64,000 nucleotides of DNA from Collinsella sp. AF08-23 (GTDB lineage: Bacteria > Actinomycetota > Coriobacteriia > Coriobacteriales > Coriobacteriaceae). Each line of letters starts with the position of its first letter. The stretch's first letter is position 1. The position numbers and the translations under genes are program-made. Of the stretch, positions 9,969-19,600 are shown one piece after another. The notes under the pieces were generated by a model. That model saw nothing but the letters and a program-made list of their open reading frames with translations, made no database searches and was not told the origin of the DNA. The stretch is taken from positions 1-64,000 of the forward strand of contig NZ_QUHV01000001.1 in assembly GCF_003479805.1 (NCBI RefSeq). The letters run 5' to 3'.

Positions 9969-10113
9969 TCGAACTTGGCGGTCGGCGTGGCCATGCCGAT
10001 CGCGAGGGGCTGTGAAGTCCGATGATGAGAGCGGGTTGATGGGCGAGCTGATGGACGGAGGGCCGTCGTCCGACAGCTGCCCGTTCGGCAACCGCGCTTT
10101 CGACCACCGCCCT

Positions 10114-11574
10114 TTACCGTATGGAGCTGATGAGGCGCGCTTTGCGGATGCAGGCGGGGATACGCTTGCTGAGGAGGGTGACGTCCTCGGCGGTGATGTC
10201 GCTCGCGAGCGAAAGGCGCAGCGCACCGCGGGCGCGCTGCGCGGGAATCCCCATGGCAGTGAGTACGTGCGAAGGTTCGGTTGAGCCGGTGGAACAGGCA
10301 GAACCGGTTGCCGCCGCGACGCCTGCCCGGTCGAGCAGGACCACGAGGAGCTCGCCGTCAACGTCGTCGCAGGTGAAGGATGCGATCGAGGGGAGACGGC
10401 CGATTGAGGGAGAGCGGTCTAGGGCCTCTCCGTCGGAGGCAGCGCTGGGTTCACCGGTCGCGCCGCCATCTGTGGCGCGGGAGACTGGTGCATTGCGGTC
10501 CGGGAGAGCTGACGCATCGCAGGCCGGGGTGCACGGGGTTTTCGTGCCATCGGCTGAGGCGTATTTGATTGGCGTGCCGGTGAGGGCCATGTCCTCGACC
10601 TCGCCGAGAAGGTGGCGAATGAGCTCATTGCGTAAGGATGAGATGCGCAGGATGTCGGACCGGAGCGTTTCGCACGCTTCCTCGAGGGCGGTGACCATGC
10701 CCACGATGCCTGCGACGTTCTCGGTACCGGCGCGCTCACCGCGTTCCTGGGCCCCGCCGGTGATGAGCGGTGGAATGGAGAAGCCCTTGCGCAGATAGAG
10801 CGCCCCAACGCCACGTGGGCCGTGGAACTTGTGCGCGGAGAGCGAAAGGGCGTCGATGCCCAGTTCTTGTACGTCGACGGGGATGTGCCCCACGGCCTGC
10901 ACCGCATCGGTGTGGAAGGGAGCACCGTGGGCGTGGGCAACGGCGGCGAGCTCGCGGATGGGTTCGATGGTGCCGACCTCGTTGTTCGCAAGCATGATCG
11001 AGACCAAGGCAGTGGCGGGCGGGGTGGCGAGTCCAGGGGCATCGCCACCCGCGGAGGCAGTGGTGTGCCCGGGAGCCGCGGCGAATCCGGGAGCCTCGAT
11101 ACCGCATGCGGCGGCGCGTTCGTTGGCGGTGAGTGCCTCTTCGAGGTCCTCGGCGTGCACGAGCCCCTGGCGATCAACGGGCAGGTACGTCACCTGGACG
11201 CCTTCCCGCTCGAGCGCCTCGCAGCAGTGGAGGATCGCATGGTGCTCGATGGCGCTCGTGACAATCCGAACGGGCGTAGCCGCTCCGTAGAGGTCCCGGT
11301 AGCGCTGCACGGCGCCGCGTAGTATCCAGTTGTCCGACTCGGATCCGCCGCTCGTGAAGTAGATGTCCGACGCGTTCGCCGCCCCAAGGAGGCGCGCCAT
11401 GTCGTTGCGTGCTCCGTCGAGCGCGCTGGCCGTCTCGCGCGCCATGCGATGGATCCCGCTTGGGTTGCCGAACTTCGTGGTCAGGTACGGCATCATCGCC
11501 TCAAGCGCACGGGGCGAGAGCGGTGTGGTTGCCGCACTGTCGGCGTACACATAGGGTTCGTTGGCGTTGGTCAT
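10114..11574 (-). CDS. Cysteine desulfurase (NifS/IscS family) with two long inserts
   Basis: PLP enzyme that removes sulfur from cysteine for Fe-S clusters and thiolated tRNA. It shows YADSAATTPLSPRALEAM at the N-terminus, TSGGSESDNW, the PLP lysine in SAHKFHGPRGVG and the persulfide cysteine in GSACSTGS. The family is usually about 380-400 residues, but this one is 486. Two Ala/Gly/Pro/Thr-rich stretches account for the excess: about 40 residues before TALVSIMLANNEVG and about 55 before SIASFTCDDVDGE. ATG 11574 is preferred over a TTG at 11583, though neither has a clear ribosome site. Translation may be coupled to the upstream gene, whose stop is 15 nt away. Confidence 0.88.
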   Translation of the reverse strand: MTNANEPYVYADSAATTPLSPRALEAMMPYLTTKFGNPSGIHRMARETASALDGARNDMARLLGAANASDIYFTSGGSESDNWILRGAVQRYRDLYGAATPVRIVTSAIEHHAILHCCEALEREGVQVTYLPVDRQGLVHAEDLEEALTANERAAACGIEAPGFAAAPGHTTASAGGDAPGLATPPATALVSIMLANNEVGTIEPIRELAAVAHAHGAPFHTDAVQAVGHIPVDVQELGIDALSLSAHKFHGPRGVGALYLRKGFSIPPLITGGAQERGERAGTENVAGIVGMVTALEEACETLRSDILRISSLRNELIRHLLGEVEDMALTGTPIKYASADGTKTPCTPACDASALPDRNAPVSRATDGGATGEPSAASDGEALDRSPSIGRLPSIASFTCDDVDGELLVVLLDRAGVAAATGSACSTGSTEPSHVLTAMGIPAQRARGALRLSLASDITAEDVTLLSKRIPACIRKARLISSIR

Positions 11575-11588
11575 GGCGGTCAATGGCG

Positions 11589-12044
11589 CTATCGAAGAAC
11601 GAAGAACCAGAACAGGGCGAGGGCGATGGCGGCAAGTATCAAGATGAGCAGGAGGAGCTGCACGCGTTTGCGTGCGCGATCATGCCGGGACACGAAGATG
11701 GATCGCCCTTTTTTAGGCTGAGAAATATAGCTGCTCGGCTGGCCGAGGCCCTGCTCGCCGCCGCGCCCGCGAACCTGCAGCGTGGGAGTGCTCGGCGGGA
11801 TGTATCCGCCCGTGCGTGCCGTGCCGCCACTCGCCTGGGCGGAACCACCCTTTCCAAGCGATGCCTTGCGTCTGGGTATGTGCGTCGCGCGATTGCTCGC
11901 AGGTGCTCGAGGGTTGTCGACGGGCGGCAGATAGGTGGGGTCGCTGGTTGCGATGCCCATGTGCTTGCGACCGGGTCGCTGGTGCGTGCCCTCGGAGACT
12001 CCGCGCGGGACTGCCGTTGGGCGCGGTGCGTTCTGCTCGTCCAT
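11589..12044 (-). CDS. Small tail-anchored membrane protein, unknown function
   Basis: The 151-residue product has a Pro/Gly/Arg-rich, probably disordered cytoplasmic part. One C-terminal membrane helix follows (LLLLILILAAIALALFWF) and ends two or three residues before the C-terminus. I recognise no family. The ATG at 12044 is chosen because AGGTGG lies just upstream. Open reading frame extends further 5' without such a site. It is the likely first gene of a two-gene unit with the cysteine desulfurase. Confidence 0.6.
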   Translation of the reverse strand: MDEQNAPRPTAVPRGVSEGTHQRPGRKHMGIATSDPTYLPPVDNPRAPASNRATHIPRRKASLGKGGSAQASGGTARTGGYIPPSTPTLQVRGRGGEQGLGQPSSYISQPKKGRSIFVSRHDRARKRVQLLLLILILAAIALALFWFFVLR

Positions 12045-12159
12045 GTCCACCTCGTGGGATAGCGGGTGTAATACCGCCATTGTATGGTGAATCATGCGGG
12101 AGTGCGCCCGTGGTGCCGCTGTTCGTTCCAAAACGCCCCGTTTCACCATACCGCCGCGA

Positions 12160-12171
12160 CCTCAATTGAGG
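12160..12171. promoter_or_regulatory. 12-bp palindrome upstream of purF
   Basis: CCTCAATTGAGG is a perfect palindrome at 12160-12171 in the divergent region between the tail-anchored protein gene and purF. A second AATTGAGG half occurs just downstream. It could be an operator or a remnant of the REP-like family, which also contains CAATTGGGG. Confidence 0.35.
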
Positions 12172-12323
12172 GACAGGCGCTAAATTGAGGCCATGAATGG
12201 GATTTGAATGAATGGGATTTGAGTCGCGAAGCCATGTCGTTTCGGCGTGCGCGCAGGCAGAACGCTTTGCGAGCGTATAATTCCCAACGTATGACCGCGC
12301 ATGGTATCCAGAGGGGAAGCCGC

Positions 12324-13973
12324 ATGTCTCTCGACACCAACCTGTCCGAATTCACCGCGTTCGATTCCGACACCGATCATCCGCACGACGAGTGCGGCGT
12401 GTTCGGCGTTTGGGCGCCCGACCGCGACGTCGCCCGTCTCACCTATTTCGGCCTGCGCGCTCTGCAGCACCGCGGCCAGGAATCCGCCGGCATCGCCGTG
12501 GGCGATGGCGGAACCGTCATGGTCCGCAAGGACCTGGGCCTGGTGAGCCGCGTTTTCTCCAACGCCGACATTTGCTCGCTGCCCGGTCAGCTCGCTGTGG
12601 GTCACGTGCGCTACGGCACCGCCGGCGCTAAGAGTTGGGAGGCATCGCAGCCCCACCTTGCCACTATCGGGGAGGTCATCGTCGCCCTTGCCCATAATGG
12701 CACCCTTGTCAACACCGACGAGCTGCGCCGTCAGCTCATCGAGCTCGGCGTTCCCTTCAACTCAAATTCCGACTCCGAGGTCGCAGTCAAGCTCATCGGC
12801 TACTTCACGCAGGAGACGCATCACCTGCGCGAGGGTATCCGCAAGACGATGGAGCTCATTCGCGGCGGCTACGCCATGGCGCTTATCAACGAGGAGGCAC
12901 TGTACGCCTTCCGCGATCCGCACGGTGTTCGTCCGCTGGTGCTCGGCCGTCTGACCAGCGACGAGGGCCTCGCCGCCGCCGATGCCGCCGCCGCGGCCTC
13001 CGCGCTGCCGAGTGATGCCGCGTCCGCCGAGGACTTGGTGGGCGATGAGGTGCTCGCCTCCACCGCAGGCTGGGTCGTTGCCTCCGAGACCTGCGCGCTC
13101 GACATCATCGGCGCCGAGTACGTGCGCGATATCCGTCCCGGCGAGATCTTGCGCATCAGCGCCGAGGGTCTCGTGTCCGAGCAGGGTGTCCCTGCCGCCG
13201 AGAAGAGCGCCCACTGCATCTTCGAGCAGGTGTACTTCGCCCGTCCCGATTCCATCGTGGATGGCAAGTCCATCTATGCCTGCCGCTACGATATGGGTCG
13301 CAAACTGGCGCTCGAGTGCCCCGTTGAAGCCGACATGGTCATCGGCACGCCCGACTCCGGCCTGCCCTCCGCCGAGGGGTACGCCTTCGAGAGCGGCATC
13401 CCCTACGGCACCGGCCTTATCAAGAACCGCTACGTTGCCCGCACGTTCATTGAGCCCACGCAGGAGCTGCGAGCCATGGGCGTGCGCCTCAAGCTCAATC
13501 CTCTGCGCGATGTGATCGAGGGCAAGCGCATCGTTGTCGTGGACGACTCGATCGTGCGCGGCACCACCATGGTCCAGCTTGTCCGCATGCTGCGCCAGGC
13601 GGGCGCCAAGGAGATTCACATCCGCATCAACTGCCCGGAGGATATCTGGCCGTGCTTCTACGGCGTGGACACCGGCGAGCAGAGCCAGCTCATCTCCGCG
13701 ACCAAGTCGGTCGAGGAGGTCTGCGAGTTCATCGGCGCCGACACGCTCGCATTCTTGTCTGTGGACGCTTTGCTCGAATGCGTACCCAAGGCGGGTTACT
13801 GCACCGCTTGCTTCACCGGTGAGTATCCGGTCGCGATTCCCGAGAGCTTCGGTCGCGAGAAGTTCATCAAGGGATACGTGCCGCGCAACCTGACCAAGCC
13901 CGAGCTCGTGACCGAGACGTGCGTTGTTGATAAGGCCGAGGACCGCAGTTGGGAAGAGGCGCACGAGGGCTAA
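12324..13973 (+). CDS. purF: Amidophosphoribosyltransferase
   Basis: Commits PRPP to purine synthesis by transferring the glutamine amide. The N-terminal glutamine amidotransferase nucleophile is C24 in DECGVFGVWAP, so about 23 residues would be removed as a propeptide. The PRPP loop is VVVDDSIVRGTT. Cysteines in HCIFEQVYF, RINCPE and GYCTACF match the Fe-S ligands of the B. subtilis-type enzyme. At about residues 213-251 there is an Ala/Asp-rich insert of about 39 residues between RPLVLGRL and WVVASETCALD. ATG 12324 follows AGGGGAA; upstream in-frame ATGs at 12204 and 12291 lack this. Confidence 0.95.
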   Translation: MSLDTNLSEFTAFDSDTDHPHDECGVFGVWAPDRDVARLTYFGLRALQHRGQESAGIAVGDGGTVMVRKDLGLVSRVFSNADICSLPGQLAVGHVRYGTAGAKSWEASQPHLATIGEVIVALAHNGTLVNTDELRRQLIELGVPFNSNSDSEVAVKLIGYFTQETHHLREGIRKTMELIRGGYAMALINEEALYAFRDPHGVRPLVLGRLTSDEGLAAADAAAAASALPSDAASAEDLVGDEVLASTAGWVVASETCALDIIGAEYVRDIRPGEILRISAEGLVSEQGVPAAEKSAHCIFEQVYFARPDSIVDGKSIYACRYDMGRKLALECPVEADMVIGTPDSGLPSAEGYAFESGIPYGTGLIKNRYVARTFIEPTQELRAMGVRLKLNPLRDVIEGKRIVVVDDSIVRGTTMVQLVRMLRQAGAKEIHIRINCPEDIWPCFYGVDTGEQSQLISATKSVEEVCEFIGADTLAFLSVDALLECVPKAGYCTACFTGEYPVAIPESFGREKFIKGYVPRNLTKPELVTETCVVDKAEDRSWEEAHEG

Positions 13974-13991
13974 GACGAGGCGTGCCGTCGC

Positions 13992-14021
13992 GTGCCAATT
14001 GGGGACGTGTCCCTTTGGCAC
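13992..14021. repeat. REP-like hairpin (GGGGAC...CCC type), second copy
   Basis: Differs by one base from the 30-nt element at 6765-6794. It lies just after the purF stop and before the GTCGAAAA hairpin. Confidence 0.65.
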
Positions 14022-14051
14022 GCGTCACGCGTAATGCGAATAGAACGGGTG

Positions 14052-14112
14052 CGCGCGTGTAACGTCGAAAATGACGCGCTTCAATCGCGATTTTTTCGAC
14101 GTTACACGCGCG
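14052..14112. repeat. GTCGAAAA-type hairpin repeat, copy 2
   Basis: A perfect 20-bp stem pairs 14052-14071 with 14093-14112 around a 21-nt loop. The inner stem GTCGAAAA / TTTTCGAC, the loop length and the flanking T bases match copy 1 at 3103-3157. The outer stem is different but fully paired. It lies between purF and purM. Confidence 0.7.
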
Positions 14113-14233
14113 GCCCTGCAACGAGGCGCCCGCGACTGGCCGCATCCGCTCCCAATTGAGGGGTTTGGTCGATGCGGGCTGTGCCCTGCTATCATGCTGT
14201 ACTAGGAATTCCCTGGGTCGAAAGGAACCTCAC

Positions 14234-15340
14234 ATGGCCGAGAGCAAGCACGTTACGTACGAGGACGCCGGCGTCGACACCGCCGAGGGCGGCCGCGCGG
14301 TCGATGCGATCAAGCAGATGGTCGCGGAGACCAACCGCCCCGAGGTCATTGGCGGTATCGGCGGCTTTGGCGGCCTATTCTCCGCCGCGGCGCTCAAGGA
14401 CATGGAGGATCCGATCCTCATCTCCGGCACGGACGGCGTGGGCACCAAGCTCGTGCTCGCCCAGATCCTCGACCGTCACGAGACTGTGGGCCAGGATCTT
14501 GTCGCCATGTGCGTGAACGACATCCTCGCCTCCGGCGCCGAGCCCCTGTTCTTCCTCGACTATGTCGCCATCGGCCACATCGAGGCTGAGCACATGGCCA
14601 AGATCGTCAAGGGCGTCGCCGATGGCTGCAAGCTCGCAGGCTGCGCGCTCGTGGGCGGCGAGATGGCCGAGCACCCCGGCGTCATGCGTCCGGACGACTA
14701 CGACCTCGCTGGCTTCACCGTCGGCGTCGTCGACCGCCCCAAGATGATCGATCCAGCCAACGTGCGCGAGGGCGATGTCATCATCGGCTTGCCGTCCACG
14801 GGTGTCCACTCCAACGGCTACTCGCTCGTGCGCAAGGTCATCGGCGTCGACGGCATCGTGCCGGGCACGCCCGAGGCAGAGGCCAAGAAGGCTGAGCTCG
14901 AGACCATCGAGGTCGCGCCCGGCGTCCTCCTCGCCGACGCGCTGCTGGCTCCCACCCGCATTTACGTCAAGCCCATCCTCGAGCTGCTCCGCGGCGAGGC
15001 CGGCAAGCATGTGCACGCCGTCGCCCACATCACCGGCGGCGGCATCACCGAGAACCTTAACCGCGCCCTGCCCAAGGACGTTGACGCCCTCGTGCTGCGC
15101 GACGGTGCCAAGATGGGTTGGGACGTTCCTCCGGTCATCACTTACATCTCCGAGCATGCGGAGCTCGCGCCCAACGAGGCCTGCAAGACCTTCAACATGG
15201 GCGTCGGCCTGATGCTCATCGTCTCTGCCGAGGATGAGGCCGCAGTCACCGAGGCCCTCGTCGCCATGGGCGAGAAGCCCTTCCGCGTGGGCACCTGCGT
15301 TGCGGGCTCCGGCGAGGTGAAGTACGCAGATGAGCAGTAG
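14234..15340 (+). CDS. purM: Phosphoribosylformylglycinamidine cyclo-ligase (AIR synthetase)
   Basis: Closes FGAM to aminoimidazole ribotide with ATP, the fifth step of purine synthesis. The 368 residues are slightly above the usual 345. It begins with TYEDAGVDTAEGGRAVDAIK, has FGGLFSAAALKDMEDPILISGTDGVGTK and ITGGGITENLNRALP, all family hallmarks. The ATG at 14234 has AAGGA upstream. The frame extends 5' to 14156 without support. The 3' end overlaps purN by 11 nt, which indicates translational coupling. Confidence 0.95.
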   Translation: MAESKHVTYEDAGVDTAEGGRAVDAIKQMVAETNRPEVIGGIGGFGGLFSAAALKDMEDPILISGTDGVGTKLVLAQILDRHETVGQDLVAMCVNDILASGAEPLFFLDYVAIGHIEAEHMAKIVKGVADGCKLAGCALVGGEMAEHPGVMRPDDYDLAGFTVGVVDRPKMIDPANVREGDVIIGLPSTGVHSNGYSLVRKVIGVDGIVPGTPEAEAKKAELETIEVAPGVLLADALLAPTRIYVKPILELLRGEAGKHVHAVAHITGGGITENLNRALPKDVDALVLRDGAKMGWDVPPVITYISEHAELAPNEACKTFNMGVGLMLIVSAEDEAAVTEALVAMGEKPFRVGTCVAGSGEVKYADEQ

Positions 15341-16151
15341 GGACGAGGCCCAGGCGGCCGCCGACGAGTACCGTCGCCTCATCGAGGAGGCGGCCCTCGC
15401 CCCCGAGGCGCTTCCGAGCGACGCGTTTTTTGGCGATGCCGCAGAGCGCGAAGTGGATGCCGGAAATACCGCCGCTTCGCATGCGCGACCCGGTATCAAC
15501 GAGCTGCAAGACGAACGCGCCGCGCAGGACCAGGCGGACCGTGCCCCGTTGCCCATTGGTGTGCTGCTCTCGGGCTCGGGCACCAACCTCCAGGCGCTTA
15601 TTGACGCAATCGATGCCGGCGAGCTCAACGCGGAGATCAAGCTCGTGGTGGCGAGTCGTCCTTCCGCGTACGGCCTCAAGCGCGCCGAGGCTGCGGGTAT
15701 TCAGACCCTCACGCTCTCCAAGGAGACCTATGCCGACCCCATCCAGGCGGATGAAGTCATCGCGCACGAGCTTCTGGCTGCCGGTTGCGAATACGTGATC
15801 ATGGCGGGCTATATGCGCATGGTGCATGCACCACTGCTCGTCACGTTCCCTGATCGAGTGATCAACATCCACCCCGCCCTACTTCCCAGTTTCCAGGGTG
15901 CCCATGGTATCCAGGACGCGTTCGATCGCGGTGTCAAGGTGACGGGCGTTACGGTGCACATTGCCAACGCGGTGTACGATATGGGCCCGATCATCGCCCA
16001 GCGTGCGCTCGTGGTCGAGGAGGGCTGGGACGTCGATACCCTCGAAGAGCACATCCACGCCATCGAGCATGTTTTGTATCCCGAGGTGGTGCAAATGCTC
16101 GCCGATGGTCGTGTCCACGTGCGGGAGAACCTTACGGTCGAAGTGCGTTAG
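15330..16151 (+). CDS. purN: Phosphoribosylglycinamide formyltransferase with N-terminal extension
   Basis: Transfers a formyl group from 10-formyl-THF to GAR, the third step of purine synthesis. The catalytic segment NIHPALLPSFQGAHG and the later YDMGPIIAQ aspartate are present. The domain starts only at about residue 71 (PIGVLLSGSGTNLQALIDA), so an acidic 70-residue extension precedes a normal 200-residue enzyme. ATG 15330 overlaps the purM end. Internal ATG starts are absent before the domain, so the extension is probably translated. A terminator follows at 16166-16200. Confidence 0.93.
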   Translation: MSSRDEAQAAADEYRRLIEEAALAPEALPSDAFFGDAAEREVDAGNTAASHARPGINELQDERAAQDQADRAPLPIGVLLSGSGTNLQALIDAIDAGELNAEIKLVVASRPSAYGLKRAEAAGIQTLTLSKETYADPIQADEVIAHELLAAGCEYVIMAGYMRMVHAPLLVTFPDRVINIHPALLPSFQGAHGIQDAFDRGVKVTGVTVHIANAVYDMGPIIAQRALVVEEGWDVDTLEEHIHAIEHVLYPEVVQMLADGRVHVRENLTVEVR

Positions 16152-16165
16152 TCGTGTACGAGAAG

Positions 16166-16200
16166 CGCGCGCCGGTGTCTTATCCGGCGCGCGTTATTTG
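16166..16200 (+). terminator. Terminator after purN
   Basis: A 10-bp GC stem (CGCGCGCCGG / CCGGCGCGCG) with an 8-nt loop is followed by TTATTT. Confidence 0.75.
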
Positions 16201-16669
16201 CAACTCGCCATGGTCGACCCTTCGAGCTCTCTTCTCGCTTCCTTCTGAAGCACCGCTCTTCCATAAGGTGCGCCGTTTACCGATGTATTCCGTCCGTCTG
16301 CCATTTCACATAAATGTGGCGGGAATCAGAAAAATCGGAAGAAAGCCCCTAGAATGCCTTCCTGTCTAGTGGGTTAAACAATTGGGGGGCGAAAGACCCT
16401 CAGTGTCAAATGCACATTTGTATATGCATAACAACAAAGCTGGTATCTTTCTGAAAAAACCAATAGAAAATGAATAAAATCGAATAGAAGATGCATAATC
16501 CGAGTGGATTTCTCCTTCACGCGCACCAACGTGAATCCGTACAGTGAAGCAATCTATGTTGGGGATGCCCATGGATCGGCAAGGCGTTGGTTGCTGCGGA
16601 TTGGCGCTCGGACGCCAGCCGGTAAGGTTCCTTGCCGAGACGGGGATACGCAAACGGAAGGGGATGCGT
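16201..16669 (+). promoter_or_regulatory. AT-rich control region of the GH20 gene
   Basis: This gene-free stretch is clearly richer in A and T than its surroundings. It holds CAAATG-CA-CATTTG at 16407-16420. It also holds two direct copies of AATAGAAAATGAATAA-type sequence at 16462-16477 and 16483-16498, identical at 14 of 16 positions and 21 bp apart, so on the same helix face. A possible -10 (CATAAT) overlaps the second copy. Together these look like binding sites for a regulator of the downstream secreted glycosidase. Confidence 0.5.
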
Positions 16670-19600
16670 ATGAAGAAGCTACGCTGGGGAGGAGTCGTCG
16701 CGTGGTGCCTTTCGGCGCTGTGTGCCGCGACGATGCTCCTGCCTGCGCAGAAGGTGTACGCCGCCGAAGGCAACTTGGCGCTGAACAAAAACGCCGTTGC
16801 CGACAGCCAAGAGGCCGATTCGGTTAAGGCGAAGAACGCGACCGATGGCGACACGACTTCGAAGTCGTCTCGTTGGGGTAGTGCGGTTGACGCCAGCCAT
16901 GGCGAGCATTGGATTTACGTTGATCTGGGCAAGGACGAGAAGGTCTCGTCCGCAAAGGTCTACTGGGAGGCCCGCAAGGCCACGGGATTCAAGATCCAGG
17001 TCGCGAAGGCCGAAGATGCAAAGGATAACGACTCGACCAAGTGGACTTGGAAGGACGTCTATACGACGACCGAGCGCCCCAAGGACAAGACGAGCGTCAT
17101 CAATTTCGATACGACGTCTGCGCGCTATGTTCGGCTTCTGATCACCGGCTTCACGGGCAATGACCCGTATGGCGATGCCGTCGATTGGGATGCGGTCTCC
17201 ATTTACGAGCTCGAGGTATATGCCGACAAGCAGACAGAGACGCCTGATGAGCCGACTACCGAGGCAACCAACCTCGCACTCAAGAAGGCCACCAAGGCCA
17301 GCAAGGACTACCACAACAAGAACGGTGCCCGTGCAGTCGATGGCAAGAAGGAGAGCAAGAGCAACGATCGCTGGATGACCGAGACCGCGCCGACCCAGTG
17401 GCTGCGCGTTGATCTGGGTAAGGAAGAAACCATCAAGCACTTCAACATCCAGTGGGAAGATGCCTCCAACTACGCAACCAAGTTCGAGGTGTACGTCTCC
17501 AACGATGAAAGCGTCTGGAACGCCGAGGGCGACAACTACCAGAGCTGGGGCGCCCCGGTTGTCAATGAGCAGAACAACACTAAGGGTCTCAATGAGATTA
17601 CCCTGAAGACTCCTGCGACCGGTCGTTACCTCCTACTGCGCGTCACCGGTATGAGCACAGGGTATGGTGTCTCCTGCATGGAGTTCGAGGCATGGAACCA
17701 AGTGCCCGCTGCGCCCGAGAAGCAGCCTGCGGACTACCTCAACGACATCAAGGTCGCCGAGGTCACTGCCGACACCAAGACGCTCTCCTATACCCTGCCT
17801 GAAGACGTTCCCGAGGGCTACAAGATCAAGTACAACGGCACCGACTACGAGCAGGTCATCGATCTGAATGGCACCATCTACCGTCCGATCTCCGACGTGA
17901 CCGTCAAGGCCTCCTTCAAGATCGAGAACACCAAGGACAACACGGACTACGCGTTCAAGGAGTTCGACGTCAAGGTCCCCGGCAGCATGACCGCCAAGGC
18001 CGAGGCTAATGCCGCGCCGCAGATTCTGCCTGAGCTCCGCGAGTGGGTTGGTGGCGAGGGACAGTTCGCCGCATCTGCCGCCAAGCGCGTAGTGTACGGT
18101 CAGGACTCGCTCAAGGTCATGGCCGAGGACTTTGCCGCGGATTTCCAAATCATCACGGGCGTTAAGCTCGAGGTGGTCCAGGGCACCGCAGCCCAAGCTG
18201 GCGACATCTTCTTCACGCTCGGCGCCGACAAGGTTCAGGGCCTCAAGGATGAGGGCTACCTGCTCGAGGCGAGCGCCAACAGCATCACCGTCAAGGCCGA
18301 GGCCGTGGCGGGCGCCAACTGGGGCGGCAAGACCATCCTCCAGGGCATGAAGACGGGCAACTCCACCTTCCCGGTGGGCACCACCCGCGACTACCCCCTC
18401 TACAAGGTGCGCGGTCTCATCCTCGACGTGGGTCGAAAGACCTTCACGCTCGACTGGCTCAAGCAGATGACCGAGCAGATGGCATGGTTCAAGCTGAACG
18501 ACTTCCAGATTCACCTGAACGACAACTATATTCCGCTCGAGGAGTACACCAAAGCGGGGAAGGATGTCTTCCAGGCGTACTCTGGCTTCCGTCTTGAGTC
18601 CGACATCAAGAAGGGCGGCAACGACGGCAAGAACCAGGCCGACCTCACCTCCACCGACGTGTGGTACACCAAGGCCGACTTCAAGGAGTACATCGAGCAC
18701 TCCAAGGCGCTTGGCGTGAACATCATTCCCGAGATCGATACCCCGGCGCATTCGCTGGCGCTGACCAAGGTGCGTCCCGACCTGCGTCACGGCACCGATG
18801 GACGCCAGAACGACCATCTCAATCTCACTACGCTGTATAACGATAGCCTCAAGTTCGTCCAGAGCATCTTTGACGAGTACGTGAAGGGTGGCGAAAATGC
18901 CGTTTTCGCCGGCTCAGATGTCATTCATATTGGCGCGGATGAGTACAGTGCCGACGGCAACGCATACCGCACGTTCGTGAACGATATGTTCAAGTATGCC
19001 GAAGGGAACGGAAAGACTGCTCGTGTGTGGGGTTCCCTCACGAGCATCAAGGGTACAGTTAATGTCAGCGGCATCTCCGAGTCTGGCCAGCGCCGCCAGA
19101 TGAATCTTTGGAACCCTGGTTGGGCCGATCTTAAGCAGATGTACGATTTGGGCTTCGAGCTTATCGACTGTCAGGACGGTGTCTTCTACGTCGTTCCGAA
19201 TGCAACGTACTACTACGACTACCTGGGCGATGCTGCTTACACCGACGGACTGAACAGCATTAGTGGGTACTCTGTTCCCGCTGGCGATCCGCAGATGATC
19301 GGTGGTGCATTTGCCGTCTGGAACGACATGTGCGACAACCAGGAAAACGGCATGTCCGAGTATGACATCTATGACCGCATCAACCGCTCCGCTGGTCTGT
19401 TCGGTGCCAACAGTTGGGGCAAGAGCGGCTCGATTGATACCGCTGCCGCCAAGGAGATCGTTGCCAAGCTCGGTGACGCCCCCGGTAGCAACTTTGGTTA
19501 CGACGTCGCAACTACCGAGGATGGCACCATCGCTCAGTGGAACATGGACGACTTGTCGGACGCCTCTGGCCTGAAACGCGACCTTGTCGAGGGCGAGAAC

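Noticed and set aside
16544..16669. Upstream in-frame start for the GH20 gene at 16544
   Set aside because: It has no ribosome site and would bury the signal peptide behind 42 residues; ATG 16670 follows GGAAGGGG at 6 nt.
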